A stretch of 64,000 nt of DNA from Archaeoglobus sulfaticallidus PM70-1. GTDB taxonomy: Archaea > Halobacteriota > Archaeoglobi > Archaeoglobales > Archaeoglobaceae. Location of the stretch: NCBI RefSeq assembly GCF_000385565.1, contig NC_021169.1:558001-622000 (forward strand). The letters are read 5' to 3'. How positions within the stretch are numbered: the first letter of the stretch is position 1; each line of letters opens with the position of its first letter. The translations under genes were made by a program, and so were the position numbers. Positions 35,878-45,355 of this stretch are shown in pieces. The notes beneath the pieces are model-generated. The model was given only the letters and a program-made list of their open reading frames with translations. It ran no database searches and was not told the DNA's origin.

Positions 35878-35879
35878 AC

Positions 35880-36854
35880 ATGCTCGATTTGTTGGTTGAA
35901 AAGAAAAAACTCGATTTTGACTCAGCATATAATCTATTCACAGAAATGTTCAACGAGTCTGAGATCAGGATCTCAGCATACCTTTCGGCACTTCAGACGA
36001 AAGGTTACTCGGGGGAAGAGCTTGCTGGCTTTGCGAAGGCTATGAGGGATAAGGCTATTAGAGTTGATTTTGGAGAGGTCTGTGATACCTGCGGTACTGG
36101 TGGTGACGGATCGAACACGATAAACGTCAGCACGACTTCAGCAATTATCCTGTCATGCTATAAAAGGGTTGCAAAGCATGGAAACACATCCATCACCTCG
36201 AAAAGTGGTTCGGCCGATTTGCTGAAAGCACTGGGGATAAACTACTGGCTTTCACCAGAGGAAGCGAAAGAATGCATTGAGAAAACCAATTTCACATTTC
36301 TCTTCGCTCCACTCTATCATCCAGCACTGAAAAGGGTGATGCCGGTAAGAAAAGAGCTGGGGATCAGAACGGTCTTCAATGTACTGGGCCCTCTTGCCAA
36401 TCCAGCGAATCCAGAACATCAGCTGATCGGAGTTAGCTCTGAGCACCTCGTTGATGTCGTTGCAGAGGCATTGATGTTTCTGGGGGTTGAAGCTGTGGTT
36501 GTTCATGGGAATGGTATTGATGAGGCAAATCCCAGAAAGGAGAGTGTTATTGCTGTTGTGTCTGAGGATATAGAGAAATTCAGGATAAAACCCGAAGATT
36601 TTGGCTTAACTCCGGTAAAGATTATTCCATGTAGTGGGGCAGAAGAAAGTGCTGACAGGATCTTCAGGGTTCTTTCGGGAAAGGGCTTTAGAGAGGATAG
36701 AAACTTTATTGTCATCAACTCTGCTCTTGCTTTATTTTCTACCGGAATTGATGATTTTCACGAGTGCAGAGAGCTTGCAGAATCTGTTCTGGGTGAAACA
36801 GCGATCAAAAAGCTGGAGGGTATAAGATGCTTTTCCACAAAATCGAGTATGTAG
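35880..36854 (+). CDS. trpD: anthranilate phosphoribosyltransferase
   Basis: Transfers phosphoribose from PRPP to anthranilate. The 324-residue chain has the PRPP motif CGTGGDGSNTINVST near 75-89, KHGNTSITSKSGSADLLKALG, and the later DEANPRKES acidic stretch that binds Mg2+. It starts two bases after trpC and overlaps trpE by 28 bp, so coupling is tight. Confidence 0.95.
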   Translation: MLDLLVEKKKLDFDSAYNLFTEMFNESEIRISAYLSALQTKGYSGEELAGFAKAMRDKAIRVDFGEVCDTCGTGGDGSNTINVSTTSAIILSCYKRVAKHGNTSITSKSGSADLLKALGINYWLSPEEAKECIEKTNFTFLFAPLYHPALKRVMPVRKELGIRTVFNVLGPLANPANPEHQLIGVSSEHLVDVVAEALMFLGVEAVVVHGNGIDEANPRKESVIAVVSEDIEKFRIKPEDFGLTPVKIIPCSGAEESADRIFRVLSGKGFREDRNFIVINSALALFSTGIDDFHECRELAESVLGETAIKKLEGIRCFSTKSSM

Positions 36855-38128
36855 AGCCCGAAAAACTGTACTGTGTTCTGAGAGATGACAGCTATCCATT
36901 TATTCTTGAATCTGCGGATAAGAATGAGCTGAAAGCCAGACATACTTATATCTCATCAAATCCTGAGTACATAGTTCAGATAAATAAAAGTGGGATGAAG
37001 ATAAATCGAAAGCGAGTATCCAAGGTGAGCAACCCATTCAAAGCTCTGAAGAACTTGATTAATGGCTGTGTTGGTGGAGAAAGATTCGTTGGGGGTCTTG
37101 TAGGATATATTCCCTATCAGGCGGTTTACAATTACATCGACGGAGACCTCAGTGAACCAGCAGTCTTTGGATTTTATCCTCATGTTTTTGTTTACGACAA
37201 TTTTGCGAGGACACTGTATTATAATGGAGACAGGGAGTATGCTGAGCAGGTGGTTTCTAGGGCTAAAAGTATTGAGATCGAAACAGAGAACGGAGAATCA
37301 AATATACTGAGTACAGATGCTGATAGAGATGATTTTGTCGAAATGGTGTATCGGGCTAAGGACTACATCCTTGCGGGAGATGCATTTCAGATAGTTCTGT
37401 CGAGGGAATATGCTGTGGACACAGAGCTAACACCCTTCGAATTTTACAGAAACCTTAAAAGGATAAATCCAAGTCCGTATATGTTCCTTTTTGAATTTGA
37501 AAAAGCCATTGCTGGAGCATCCCCGGAAACAATGGCATCTGTTATCGGGAACATCGTAAAAATAAATCCAATTGCAGGGACGATTAAAAGAGGAAAAGAT
37601 GGGGAAGAGGATGAGATTCTCATAAAAAAACTCATGAGTGATGAGAAAGAGATTGCTGAACACATAATGCTTCTCGATCTTGCGAGAAATGATGTCCGGA
37701 AGGTGTCGAGATCTGGAAGTGTTAGTGTAAGTAGGTACATGGAGGTTGTGAAGTACAGCCATGTTATCCATATCGAGAGCGAGGTATGTGGTGTTCTTGA
37801 AGATGGTAAAACGGCATTTGATGCGATGGAATCGGCATTCCCTGCAGGAACTCTTACAGGGGCACCAAAAATAAGGGCAATGGAGATAATCAGGGAGCTT
37901 GAAAGGTCTCAGAGAGTGGTATACGGGGGATGCGTGGGTTACTTCTCTTCAAACGGATGGGCTGATATGGCCATAGCCATAAGGATGGCCGAATTTGATG
38001 GTAAGTGCAGAGTGAGGGCTGGAGCAGGGATAGTCTCGGATTCGGTTCCAGAAAATGAATACTATGAGACTGAAAGGAAGATGTCTGCAGTTTTGAAGGC
38101 GCTAAATCTATCCTGTGTGGAGGTGTAG
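36827..38128 (+). CDS. trpE: anthranilate synthase component I
   Basis: Converts chorismate to anthranilate with ammonia from TrpG. The 433 residues include PFILESADKNE near the N-terminus, the LLES-type site for feedback by tryptophan. The chorismate-binding core has NPSPYMFLFEF, GASPETM, PIAGTIKRG, EHIMLLDLARND and PAGTLTGAPKIRAMEII. It is followed one base later by trpG. Confidence 0.95.
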   Translation: MLFHKIEYVEPEKLYCVLRDDSYPFILESADKNELKARHTYISSNPEYIVQINKSGMKINRKRVSKVSNPFKALKNLINGCVGGERFVGGLVGYIPYQAVYNYIDGDLSEPAVFGFYPHVFVYDNFARTLYYNGDREYAEQVVSRAKSIEIETENGESNILSTDADRDDFVEMVYRAKDYILAGDAFQIVLSREYAVDTELTPFEFYRNLKRINPSPYMFLFEFEKAIAGASPETMASVIGNIVKINPIAGTIKRGKDGEEDEILIKKLMSDEKEIAEHIMLLDLARNDVRKVSRSGSVSVSRYMEVVKYSHVIHIESEVCGVLEDGKTAFDAMESAFPAGTLTGAPKIRAMEIIRELERSQRVVYGGCVGYFSSNGWADMAIAIRMAEFDGKCRVRAGAGIVSDSVPENEYYETERKMSAVLKALNLSCVEV

Positions 38129-38129
38129 A

Positions 38130-38699
38130 ATGATCGTTTTAATCGATAATAGGGATTCATTCGTGTGGAATCTTGCAGAATATACTTCTCTATTTGACAG
38201 AGTAAGGGTAGTCGATAATGGAATAAAGCTGTATGAACTTAAAAAGATGGATCCGGATGGAATAATCATCTCTCCTGGTCCGGGATCTCCTGAACGGAGA
38301 GAGGATATTGGTAACTGTGCTGAGATTGTGATCGAGATGGATGTACCGATCTTGGGAATCTGTTTGGGTCATCAGATTATAGCCCATGCTTTTGGGGGAC
38401 TCGTTGGAAGAATAAAGCCAGTTCATGGAAAGAAGAGCCTGATCATGCACGATGGAAAAACAATATTCTCTGATGTCCAAAACCCGATTTTTGGGGGGAG
38501 ATATCACTCCCTTGCAGTCAAAAAAGTTCCAAAGGGATTTGAGATCTCGGCCATCACTTGCGATGGAACCATTATGGGTATAAGGTGTAAGAACAGGCCC
38601 ATTGAGGGCTTGCAGTTTCATCCGGAGAGTGTACTCACAGAATTTGAGAGGAAAGAGGGTTTGAAAATAATCAAAAATTTTGTGAGGTTGTGCAAATGA
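38130..38699 (+). CDS. trpG: anthranilate synthase component II (glutamine amidotransferase)
   Basis: Class I glutamine amidotransferase of 189 residues that supplies ammonia to TrpE. Catalytic residues are visible: Cys in GICLGHQ, and His and Glu in LQFHPESV. The N-terminal VLIDNRDSFVWNL is family-typical. I use the ATG just after the trpE stop; a GTG upstream would add five residues. It overlaps trpF by four bases. Confidence 0.95.
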   Translation: MIVLIDNRDSFVWNLAEYTSLFDRVRVVDNGIKLYELKKMDPDGIIISPGPGSPERREDIGNCAEIVIEMDVPILGICLGHQIIAHAFGGLVGRIKPVHGKKSLIMHDGKTIFSDVQNPIFGGRYHSLAVKKVPKGFEISAITCDGTIMGIRCKNRPIEGLQFHPESVLTEFERKEGLKIIKNFVRLCK

Positions 38700-39358
38700 A
38701 AGTAAAAATTTGTGGAATAAGGAGTGCCGGGGAGCTTGATCTTGTGGAGAAGTACGCTGATTTTACCGGGGTTATAGTTAAAAGCCAGTCCAGAAGGTGT
38801 ATCAGCCTTGAGAAGGCTGGAGAGCTAATAGATATCTCCTCAATCCCGGTGTTTGTTGTTTCCACAGCGAGCTTTGAAGTCTGGAACGAGATCATTCGAA
38901 AGCTGAACCCTGAATTCATCCAGATCCATTCGGAGATGCCAGCAGAATTCGTTCAGGAGTTCAGGGACATGGGACTTTTTATTATGAAGGTTTTTAAGGT
39001 TCCTTTATCTGTTTTGGATTACATCCAGTTTTCAGAGGAGCTTGTGAAAAAGATTGAATCCTTCCCAGCAGATCTGATACTGCTCGACAGCGGAAATGGA
39101 AGCGGGAAAATGCATGACCTGAGAGTTAGCAGGGAGATTTGCAGGAGGGTAGAACGAAAGATAATGCTTGCTGGAGGTCTGAATCCACAGAATGTGGGGT
39201 ATGTGGTTAGCTTTGTCAATCCATATGGTGTGGATGTCTCCTCTGGAGTGGAACGGGATGGAAAAAAAGATAAGAGCCTTATACAGAATTTTTTAGCCAG
39301 TTTGGATGATTTTGAGCAAGAACAGGAAGCGAATACGGGTTTAACTGGGGTGGTTTAG
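38696..39358 (+). CDS. trpF: phosphoribosylanthranilate isomerase
   Basis: A TIM-barrel isomerase of about 220 residues. The catalytic Cys is in KVKICGI at the N-terminus and the catalytic Asp in [20 protein letters not shown] and [10 protein letters not shown] form the phosphate-binding end. The middle of the protein is more divergent than usual. It overlaps trpG by four bases and shares its last base with the trpB start. Confidence 0.93.
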   Translation: MKVKICGIRSAGELDLVEKYADFTGVIVKSQSRRCISLEKAGELIDISSIPVFVVSTASFEVWNEIIRKLNPEFIQIHSEMPAEFVQEFRDMGLFIMKVFKVPLSVLDYIQFSEELVKKIESFPADLILLDSGNGSGKMHDLRVSREICRRVERKIMLAGGLNPQNVGYVVSFVNPYGVDVSSGVERDGKKDKSLIQNFLASLDDFEQEQEANTGLTGVV

Positions 39359-40512
39359 TGTCATCTAAGGGAAGATTCGGAGAGTTTGGTGGGAGATTCG
39401 TTCCCGAAGTTTTAATTCCTCCACTTGAGGAACTTGAAATGGCTTATGAGAAAATAAAGGATGATAAAAGCTTCAAAAAAGAACTGGATTGCTACCTCCG
39501 AAACTACGCTGGAAGGCCCACACCGCTCTATTATGCAAAAAATTTGAGCGAGAAGCATGGTGCCAAGATCTACCTGAAGAGGGAGGATTTGCTCCATGGG
39601 GGCGCACATAAGATAAACAACACAATCGGACAGGCTTTACTTGCGAAATACATGGGTAAAAAAAGGATTATTGCTGAAACAGGTGCTGGACAGCATGGTG
39701 TGGCAACAGCAATGGCAGGATCACTGTTTAAACTTAAAACAGAGATATACATGGGTGCTGAAGATGTTGAGAGACAGAAAACTAATGTTTTCAGGATGAA
39801 GCTTCTTGGAGCAGAGGTTATCCCAGTAAACAGCGGTACGAGAACACTGAAAGATGCAATAAATGAGGCTTTACGGGACTGGGTGGCGAGTTTTGAAAGT
39901 ACACACTATCTGATAGGTTCTGTTGTAGGACCCCATCCATATCCAACGATTGTCAGGGATTTTCAGAGCGTTATCGGATTTGAAACCAGAGAACAGATCC
40001 TAAAGGCTGAAGGAAGTCTGCCAGATACCGTTGTGGCCTGTGTTGGTGGAGGGAGCAATGCGATTGGTATCTTCCACGCTTTTGTGGAGGATGATGTTGA
40101 GCTGATAGGAGTTGAGGCTGGAGGAAATGGGGTGAACAATTCAGCCTCTCTAAATTCTGGAGATAAGGGAGTATTACATGGAATGCTGTCCTATTTTTTG
40201 CAGAATGAAGATGGCCAGATGAAGGATACCCACAGCATAGCTGCTGGCCTGGATTATCCGGGAGTTGGCCCGGAACATGCATATCTGAGGGACACAAAAA
40301 GGGCTGAGTATGTGGTTGTGAGCGATGAAGATGCTTTGAATGCCTTTGTGGAGCTATCGAAGCTTGAGGGCATAATTCCGGCTCTGGAATCTGCTCACGC
40401 AATAGCGCATGCAATAAAAATCGCTGAGGAGCGTGGTGGAATAATTGTTGTGAACCTTTCTGGCAGGGGAGATAAGGACATTTTCATTGCGATGGAGGCT
40501 TTGAAAGCATGA
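39358..40512 (+). CDS. trpB: tryptophan synthase beta chain
   Basis: A PLP enzyme of 384 residues that joins indole and serine. The PLP lysine is in [25 protein letters not shown] binds serine, and [10 protein letters not shown] holds the PLP phosphate. The short N-terminal [10 protein letters not shown] and overall length show the TrpB1 type, which pairs with TrpA. The start codon is GTG at 39358, overlapping the trpF stop. Confidence 0.96.
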   Translation: MSSKGRFGEFGGRFVPEVLIPPLEELEMAYEKIKDDKSFKKELDCYLRNYAGRPTPLYYAKNLSEKHGAKIYLKREDLLHGGAHKINNTIGQALLAKYMGKKRIIAETGAGQHGVATAMAGSLFKLKTEIYMGAEDVERQKTNVFRMKLLGAEVIPVNSGTRTLKDAINEALRDWVASFESTHYLIGSVVGPHPYPTIVRDFQSVIGFETREQILKAEGSLPDTVVACVGGGSNAIGIFHAFVEDDVELIGVEAGGNGVNNSASLNSGDKGVLHGMLSYFLQNEDGQMKDTHSIAAGLDYPGVGPEHAYLRDTKRAEYVVVSDEDALNAFVELSKLEGIIPALESAHAIAHAIKIAEERGGIIVVNLSGRGDKDIFIAMEALKA

Positions 40513-41264
40513 AACTGAATAAGTCAATTATAACATTTATAACGGCTGGAGATCCGAGTAAAAAAGCAACGATCAACTTTCTGTTTGCAATGGAGAAATA
40601 TGCAGACATTCTGGAGCTTGGCATTCCATTTAGCGATCCTGTGGCTGATGGCGAGGTGATTCAGAGGGCGAACTACAGAGCATTGAAGCACATGAGGCTG
40701 CAGGATGTCTTTTACATTGTTGAGGAATTCAGGGAGCATTCTGACAAACCTCTCATCCTGATGACATACTACAATCCTGTTTTCAGAATGGGTCTGGAAA
40801 AATTCGTTTCAAGAGCCAAGGAAGCTGGAGTTGATGGACTGATTGTTGTGGATCTGCCAGTCGATGAGGCAGATGATCTCATCAAAGTAAGCAGGAAATA
40901 TGGGATTGGAAATGTGTTTCTTTCAGCTCCAAACACTTCTGAGAGCAGGTTAAAGGCTATAGATGAAGTTTCTGAGTTTATATATCTTGTCTCAACTTAC
41001 GGTGTTACAGGTGAGAGGGATAAGATATCGAAGCTCGCATTTGAATCACTCAGCAGGATCAAAAGGATCTGCAACTCTCCAGTGGCTGTGGGGTTTGGAG
41101 TCTCGAAGGAGGATCATGTCAGGGAGCTTTTTGATGCCGGAGCCGATGGGGTTGTGATGGGGAGTGCGATCGTGAGGCTTATAGAGAGATATGGAGAGGA
41201 TGCTGAGGATTTAATTGCAAAGAAGTTGAAAGCAATCTCAGCAGTTAAAGAAAAAACTAAGTAG
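40509..41264 (+). CDS. trpA: tryptophan synthase alpha chain
   Basis: A TIM barrel of 251 residues that releases indole from indole-3-glycerol phosphate and channels it to TrpB. FITAGDPS opens the chain. The catalytic Glu is in [14 protein letters not shown] and the catalytic Asp in [10 protein letters not shown]. It overlaps trpB by four bases and closes the operon. An eight-T run follows at 41278. Confidence 0.95.
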   Translation: MKLNKSIITFITAGDPSKKATINFLFAMEKYADILELGIPFSDPVADGEVIQRANYRALKHMRLQDVFYIVEEFREHSDKPLILMTYYNPVFRMGLEKFVSRAKEAGVDGLIVVDLPVDEADDLIKVSRKYGIGNVFLSAPNTSESRLKAIDEVSEFIYLVSTYGVTGERDKISKLAFESLSRIKRICNSPVAVGFGVSKEDHVRELFDAGADGVVMGSAIVRLIERYGEDAEDLIAKKLKAISAVKEKTK

Positions 41265-41277
41265 CTTGATATCCTCT

Positions 41278-41285
41278 TTTTTTTT
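41278..41285 (+). terminator. oligo-T tract between trpA and the HARP gene
   Basis: Eight Ts lie directly in front of the ATG at 41286 and 13 bp after the trpA stop. It fits a terminator for the trp operon. Its position against the next start codon leaves no room for a ribosome binding site there. Confidence 0.4.
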
Positions 41286-41951
41286 ATGAGACAGAGATTC
41301 GTACTTGACACCACAGCACTAACGGATACAGGTATGAGGGAAAAGGAGGGCTTTGAAAGCATCTGCGATTCTACAAACAAGCTTCTAACATTCATAGCGA
41401 AAGCGAGATTGAAACTGGATATAAGCTGTTATATTCCATATCCCACGGTTTATAACGAGCTTTTAAGCTTTCTTAAGAGATATAACTGCGATGAGGATGT
41501 AATTGCTAAAATGGATACTTGGCTTGTGAAGAAAACTCCGAACAGATATGAGGTTAAGATTCCTGCAGCAATCTTTTACGAGTATGTGCTCACAATGAGA
41601 CAGAAGATAAATCAGGGTAAAAAGCTCGCTGAAGAATACCTCTGGGAAAGTTCTGCAATAACTTCCAAGCTTATAGGGTCAAAAAGCTCTGGGGACATCG
41701 AAAAAGAGATCGGAAACTTAATAAGCAGGTTCAGGGAGAGGTACAGGGTTACGCTCAGAGGGGGAATACTCGACAGCGAGCCTGACATAGATGTGCTTTT
41801 GCTCGCCAAGGAACTTGAGGCTGGAGTCGTGAGCAGTGATGCTGGCATAAGGAAGTGGGCTGAGAAACTTGGGTTAAGGTATGTTGAGGCATCAAAGTTT
41901 CCTAGAATGCTCAGAGAATATTTAAAAGCAATTGGTGAGTCTGAGGATTAG
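41286..41951 (+). CDS. HARP, RNA-free ribonuclease P (UPF0278, PIN domain)
   Basis: A 221-residue PIN-domain protein that begins QRFVLDTTALTD, the signature of the UPF0278 family once called RNA ligase partner protein. The family includes the single-protein RNase P of Aquifex (HARP), which cuts 5' leaders from pre-tRNA. The PIN acidic residues are in VLDTTA and in DIDVLLLAKELEAGVVSSDAGI. Archaea with HARP usually also have RNA-based RNase P, so its role here may be accessory. It lies 15 bp before hisS. Confidence 0.87.
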   Translation: MRQRFVLDTTALTDTGMREKEGFESICDSTNKLLTFIAKARLKLDISCYIPYPTVYNELLSFLKRYNCDEDVIAKMDTWLVKKTPNRYEVKIPAAIFYEYVLTMRQKINQGKKLAEEYLWESSAITSKLIGSKSSGDIEKEIGNLISRFRERYRVTLRGGILDSEPDIDVLLLAKELEAGVVSSDAGIRKWAEKLGLRYVEASKFPRMLREYLKAIGESED

Positions 41952-41966
41952 TGTGGTGGTGGTCGG

Positions 41967-43208
41967 ATGAAAGTAGAGAGACCCAGAGGGACGAGAGATT
42001 TTCTACCAGATGTGATGGAGAGGAGGAGGTCTATTGAGCGGATTATGAGGGAAACTGCTGAGAGATATGGGTACAGGGAGATATGTACACCGACATTCGA
42101 ACACCTCGAACTCTTCACGATAAAAAGTGGAGAGGGGATAGTTGAGGAGATATATGCTTTTAAAGACAAATCTGGTAGGGACTTAGCTCTAAGGCCTGAG
42201 CTAACAGCCCCTGTCATGAGGGTGGTTGTCAACGAATGCTCGGTTATGCAGAGGCCAATGAGGTTCTACTACTTCTCCAACTGCTTCAGATATGAGAACC
42301 CGCAGAAAGGCAGATACAGGGAGTTCTGGCAGTTCGGGGTTGAGCTTGTTGGTTCAGGATCATATCTTGCGGATTTGGAGGTTATAGTCCTTGCGTATAA
42401 CATTCTGAAGAATCTAAACATCGAGTTTGAACTCAGAATCGGGCATGTAGGGCTTATGAGGGAGCTATTCAAGGATCTGAGTGAGGAGAGGTACAGAAAG
42501 GTTATGAGGTTGATAGACAAGAACAACCTGGAGGAACTGGAAAAGCTCCAGCCAGATTATGCTGAAATGGTTAGGGAATTGATTGCTTTGAAGGGCAAGA
42601 GAGAGGTAATAGATCTTGCAAGAAGACTGGTCCCTGAATTCGATTTTGAACATCTGGAAAGATTATCTAACGCTTTGGATCTTCTGGGCATAGAATATAG
42701 CATAGACTTCAGCATCGTCAGGGGCTTGGATTACTATACCGGAATAGTCTTTGAGGCGTTCGCGAAGAGGGGATTGGGAGCTCAAAATCAGATCTGCGGT
42801 GGTGGAAGCTACCGCCTGACACATCTCTTTGGTGGGGAGGACATTCCATCAACCGGATTTGCGATAGGCTTCGACAGGATAGCGGAGATATGCGAGATTC
42901 AGGCTGAGAAGAAGGGAGGCATAGTTGTCGCCTCAACTCCCGCGATGAGGGTTGAGGCAATGCTGGTAGCAGAGATGCTTAGGAAGGAGGGCTTGAAGGT
43001 CTATGCTGATGTGATGGAGCGAAATCTCAGAAAGCAGCTGAGCTTTGCAAACTCCATTAATGCGGAGTTTGCCATCATCGTTGGAGAGGACGAGTACAAA
43101 GCTGGGGAGGTTGTTGTCAAAGATCTCGAAACCGGGAAGCAGGAAAGGGTGGCGATAGACAGCATCGCATCTGAAATCAAAAGAATGAGTCGAGCGTCAT
43201 CTCTTTAA
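41967..43208 (+). CDS. hisS: histidyl-tRNA synthetase
   Basis: Class II synthetase of 413 residues. Motif 1 and the start are RPRGTRDFLPD, motif 2 is FRYENPQKGRYREFWQFGVE, and the histidine signature GLDYYTGIVFE and motif 3 region GFAIGFDR follow. The C-terminal anticodon-binding domain ends the protein. It is too long and complete to be the HisZ paralogue. Its 3' end overlaps the convergent rfcL gene by 32 bp. Confidence 0.95.
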   Translation: MKVERPRGTRDFLPDVMERRRSIERIMRETAERYGYREICTPTFEHLELFTIKSGEGIVEEIYAFKDKSGRDLALRPELTAPVMRVVVNECSVMQRPMRFYYFSNCFRYENPQKGRYREFWQFGVELVGSGSYLADLEVIVLAYNILKNLNIEFELRIGHVGLMRELFKDLSEERYRKVMRLIDKNNLEELEKLQPDYAEMVRELIALKGKREVIDLARRLVPEFDFEHLERLSNALDLLGIEYSIDFSIVRGLDYYTGIVFEAFAKRGLGAQNQICGGGSYRLTHLFGGEDIPSTGFAIGFDRIAEICEIQAEKKGGIVVASTPAMRVEAMLVAEMLRKEGLKVYADVMERNLRKQLSFANSINAEFAIIVGEDEYKAGEVVVKDLETGKQERVAIDSIASEIKRMSRASSL

Positions 43209-44607
43209 CTTTCTTTCCCTTGGTTTTGACATCCTTTCTGTTGGTATCTCCATCAGCCTTTTCTGCCCTTTCTGTTTCTCTTTTCTTTCTTTCGAATCTT
43301 TCAAATCCATCCAAGATGTTGCTCTCGTCAACCATGTGTAGGTTCTTTTCCTCGATTATCTTGATTATCCTCTCCGCTTTCTTGGCATTGGTTAGAAATT
43401 CGAGGTCTTCTTTATCGAACTCGTAAAATGCTGAGATTCTGGCACATCTCTCATCATCCAGCCTCTCCATCAGAGCCTTTATCAGATAAAACATTTCGTT
43501 ATGGGCCTTCTTCATTGACATGTGGGAATGCTTCCCGATCTTTGCCAGAACCTTTTTCAGCTTTTCTCTTCTGCCCCTCGAGTAGCCGAGCTTCATCCAG
43601 AATGAGGGAGTTTTATACCTGGTAAATCCACCCTTTCTCTCCTTTTTTATAACCTGGATTCCTGTGGTCATGAGGTATCCTGCATACTTCCACAGCCTGT
43701 AAAACTGCCTCCTTCTAACCCTGCCAAGGAATATGTCAGCTCTGGAGAGCCTTGATAAGGCTCTGAATAACTCCTCACCGTCCATCTCAAGCGGGATGTT
43801 CTCGCTGACCCACCATATGAAATCCTCAGGCGTTTCGTCGAGGAGCATGGAGGCTGAATACGCATCGTTATCCGTTTTGAAGATCATCTGAAGGACTTTG
43901 AAGACATCTGTTTCCTGAGTTCTCTTCGCAATAGCCAGATCTTCGAGCTTAACGAACTCTTTTCCCTCGCAAACAGCCTGTAAGTCGTTGATGGCTGCTC
44001 TGAGATCTCCTCCGCTGTTTTTGGCGATCTCCTCCAGAACACCCTCCTCAACCTTTATTCCCTCAATACTGCAAATTCTCTTGAGAACCTTGGCTATAGA
44101 CCTGACATTCAATCTTCTGAACTGTATAAGCTTGCACAAACCCCTCAATTCTTTTGAGAGAGCATAGAGGTCGTTGGCAATTAAAATCAGGGGTTGGGGT
44201 GGTTTTTTCTTTATGATTCTTATAAGGGCCCTCTCTCCACCGGCATCTTCTCTCTTATGTATGTTGTCAACCTCATCGAGTATTATAACCTTCCTTCTCT
44301 TCTCAGAACTTCTCAAAAACTCTCCGCTCTCACTTAAAGTCTCACTGAAAGCTCCCTCTCCAACAATTCGCGTAATTATCTCCCAGTTTCTCTGATCGCT
44401 TGCGTTCATCTCCACGGCTTCCCAGCCGTATGTGTTTGCAATAGCCAGAGCGAGGCTGGTCTTTCCAACTCCCGGAGGGCCGGCCAATAAAAGCGGTTTT
44501 CTGTGGGAGTCGAAAGTCTCCGCCCATTTTTTTATCTCACTGATTACCTTCTTTTCAGCAACAACATCTGAAAGTGTTTTTGGACGGTATTTTTCAACCC
44601 ATAGCAT
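43177..44607 (-). CDS. rfcL: replication factor C large subunit (clamp loader)
   Basis: An AAA+ ATPase of about 476 residues that loads PCNA together with RfcS. MLWVEKYRPKTLSDVV opens the chain. Walker A is LAGPPGVGKTSLALAIA and Walker B is ILDEVDNIH. A charged C-terminal tail ends in MTLDSFF, a partial PIP-box. ATG 44607 is chosen over a longer reading that adds 16 unlikely residues. It overlaps hisS tail to tail. Confidence 0.94.
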   Translation of the reverse strand: MLWVEKYRPKTLSDVVAEKKVISEIKKWAETFDSHRKPLLLAGPPGVGKTSLALAIANTYGWEAVEMNASDQRNWEIITRIVGEGAFSETLSESGEFLRSSEKRRKVIILDEVDNIHKREDAGGERALIRIIKKKPPQPLILIANDLYALSKELRGLCKLIQFRRLNVRSIAKVLKRICSIEGIKVEEGVLEEIAKNSGGDLRAAINDLQAVCEGKEFVKLEDLAIAKRTQETDVFKVLQMIFKTDNDAYSASMLLDETPEDFIWWVSENIPLEMDGEELFRALSRLSRADIFLGRVRRRQFYRLWKYAGYLMTTGIQVIKKERKGGFTRYKTPSFWMKLGYSRGRREKLKKVLAKIGKHSHMSMKKAHNEMFYLIKALMERLDDERCARISAFYEFDKEDLEFLTNAKKAERIIKIIEEKNLHMVDESNILDGFERFERKKRETERAEKADGDTNRKDVKTKGKKVKEMTLDSFF

Positions 44608-45308
44608 TTGAGTTCTGTTTCGGGAAGGATGTATAATAAATTTGGGGTTTAACATTTTATAAAGTTTTGAAGGAATTTATGATGTGAACTATCGCTAACC
44701 TCTACACCATAATCAAACTTTTGGAACTTCCCTGGGATAGAACGATCCCAATCTCCTCTTCATATCTTCTAACAAATAGTATAACGGTATTTTTGCCACT
44801 TTGAGGGCGTTGTCTCCTCCTTTTTTCTAAATACATTCAGGTGTAACATCAACATGCTGGATTTTTTCATTTCTAGCTCTGAGCCTTCGACCTTCCTCAC
44901 AATCAACGACCACGAAGATTTTGCTGAGATGGGGTCTGAGATCGAATTGCTCTTCAAAGCATCGAAAGCTCTTTTTTGGTTTGAAAGATTTACACATCTA
45001 TTACAGAGATCTGGCAATTCCAAGGGTACTATGTGCTTGTAAGACTTGTCGATTTGGACTTGTTGATAGAATGCAAGCCGAAGATGCTGAAAAAGGCACA
45101 GGAAAGCCAAATTAAAGAAAGAAACGGGAACACACAACCAGTATTACAGGCCTTCAAGACTGAGTGAGCTTTTGAGGTACTTTGGCTGATTGGTTTTTGC
45201 CTTTGTAGTTTAAAGTGACTCTGCAGAATCATGTTATGTTTTGTTTATTTGATGCAGTAGTCTTTTCTTTATGTTTTTGAACCCACTTGCCCGACATAAC
45301 CTTTTTAT
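44608..45308. other. long gene-poor stretch upstream of the YeiH operon
   Basis: About 700 bp. The first part (44608-44850) shows promoter-like AT-rich sequence for rfcL and nothing else I can name. The middle part holds the decayed coding remnant listed separately (44854-45167). The last 140 bp are AT-rich and lead into the TATA and inverted repeat of the YeiH operon. Confidence 0.5.
44854..45167 (+). pseudogene. decayed coding remnant in two frames
   Basis: One frame (44854-45042) gives NDHEDFAEMGSEIELLFKAS and then FWFERF. A second frame, from about 44985 to the stop near 45167, gives WQFQGYYVLVRLVDLDLLIECK and ends in LQAFKTE. Read across a frameshift near 44985 they look like the C-terminal part of one protein, perhaps a transposase, but I cannot name the family. 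No start codon or ribosome binding site is evident. Confidence 0.4.
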
Positions 45309-45334
45309 ATTACACCACTACCAAGTGGTGTAAT
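45302..45334 (+). promoter_or_regulatory. TATA box plus 11-bp inverted-repeat operator of the YeiH operon
   Basis: A TATA element (TTTTTATAT, 45302-45310) runs directly into a perfect inverted repeat, ATTACACCACT-ACCA-AGTGGTGTAAT (45309-45334), 21 bp before the yeiH ATG. A repeat overlapping the initiation region is classic for a repressor site. The TrmB-family regulator two genes downstream is the natural candidate. Confidence 0.6.
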
Positions 45335-45355
45335 CTATTGAAAAGTGGTTGAACC

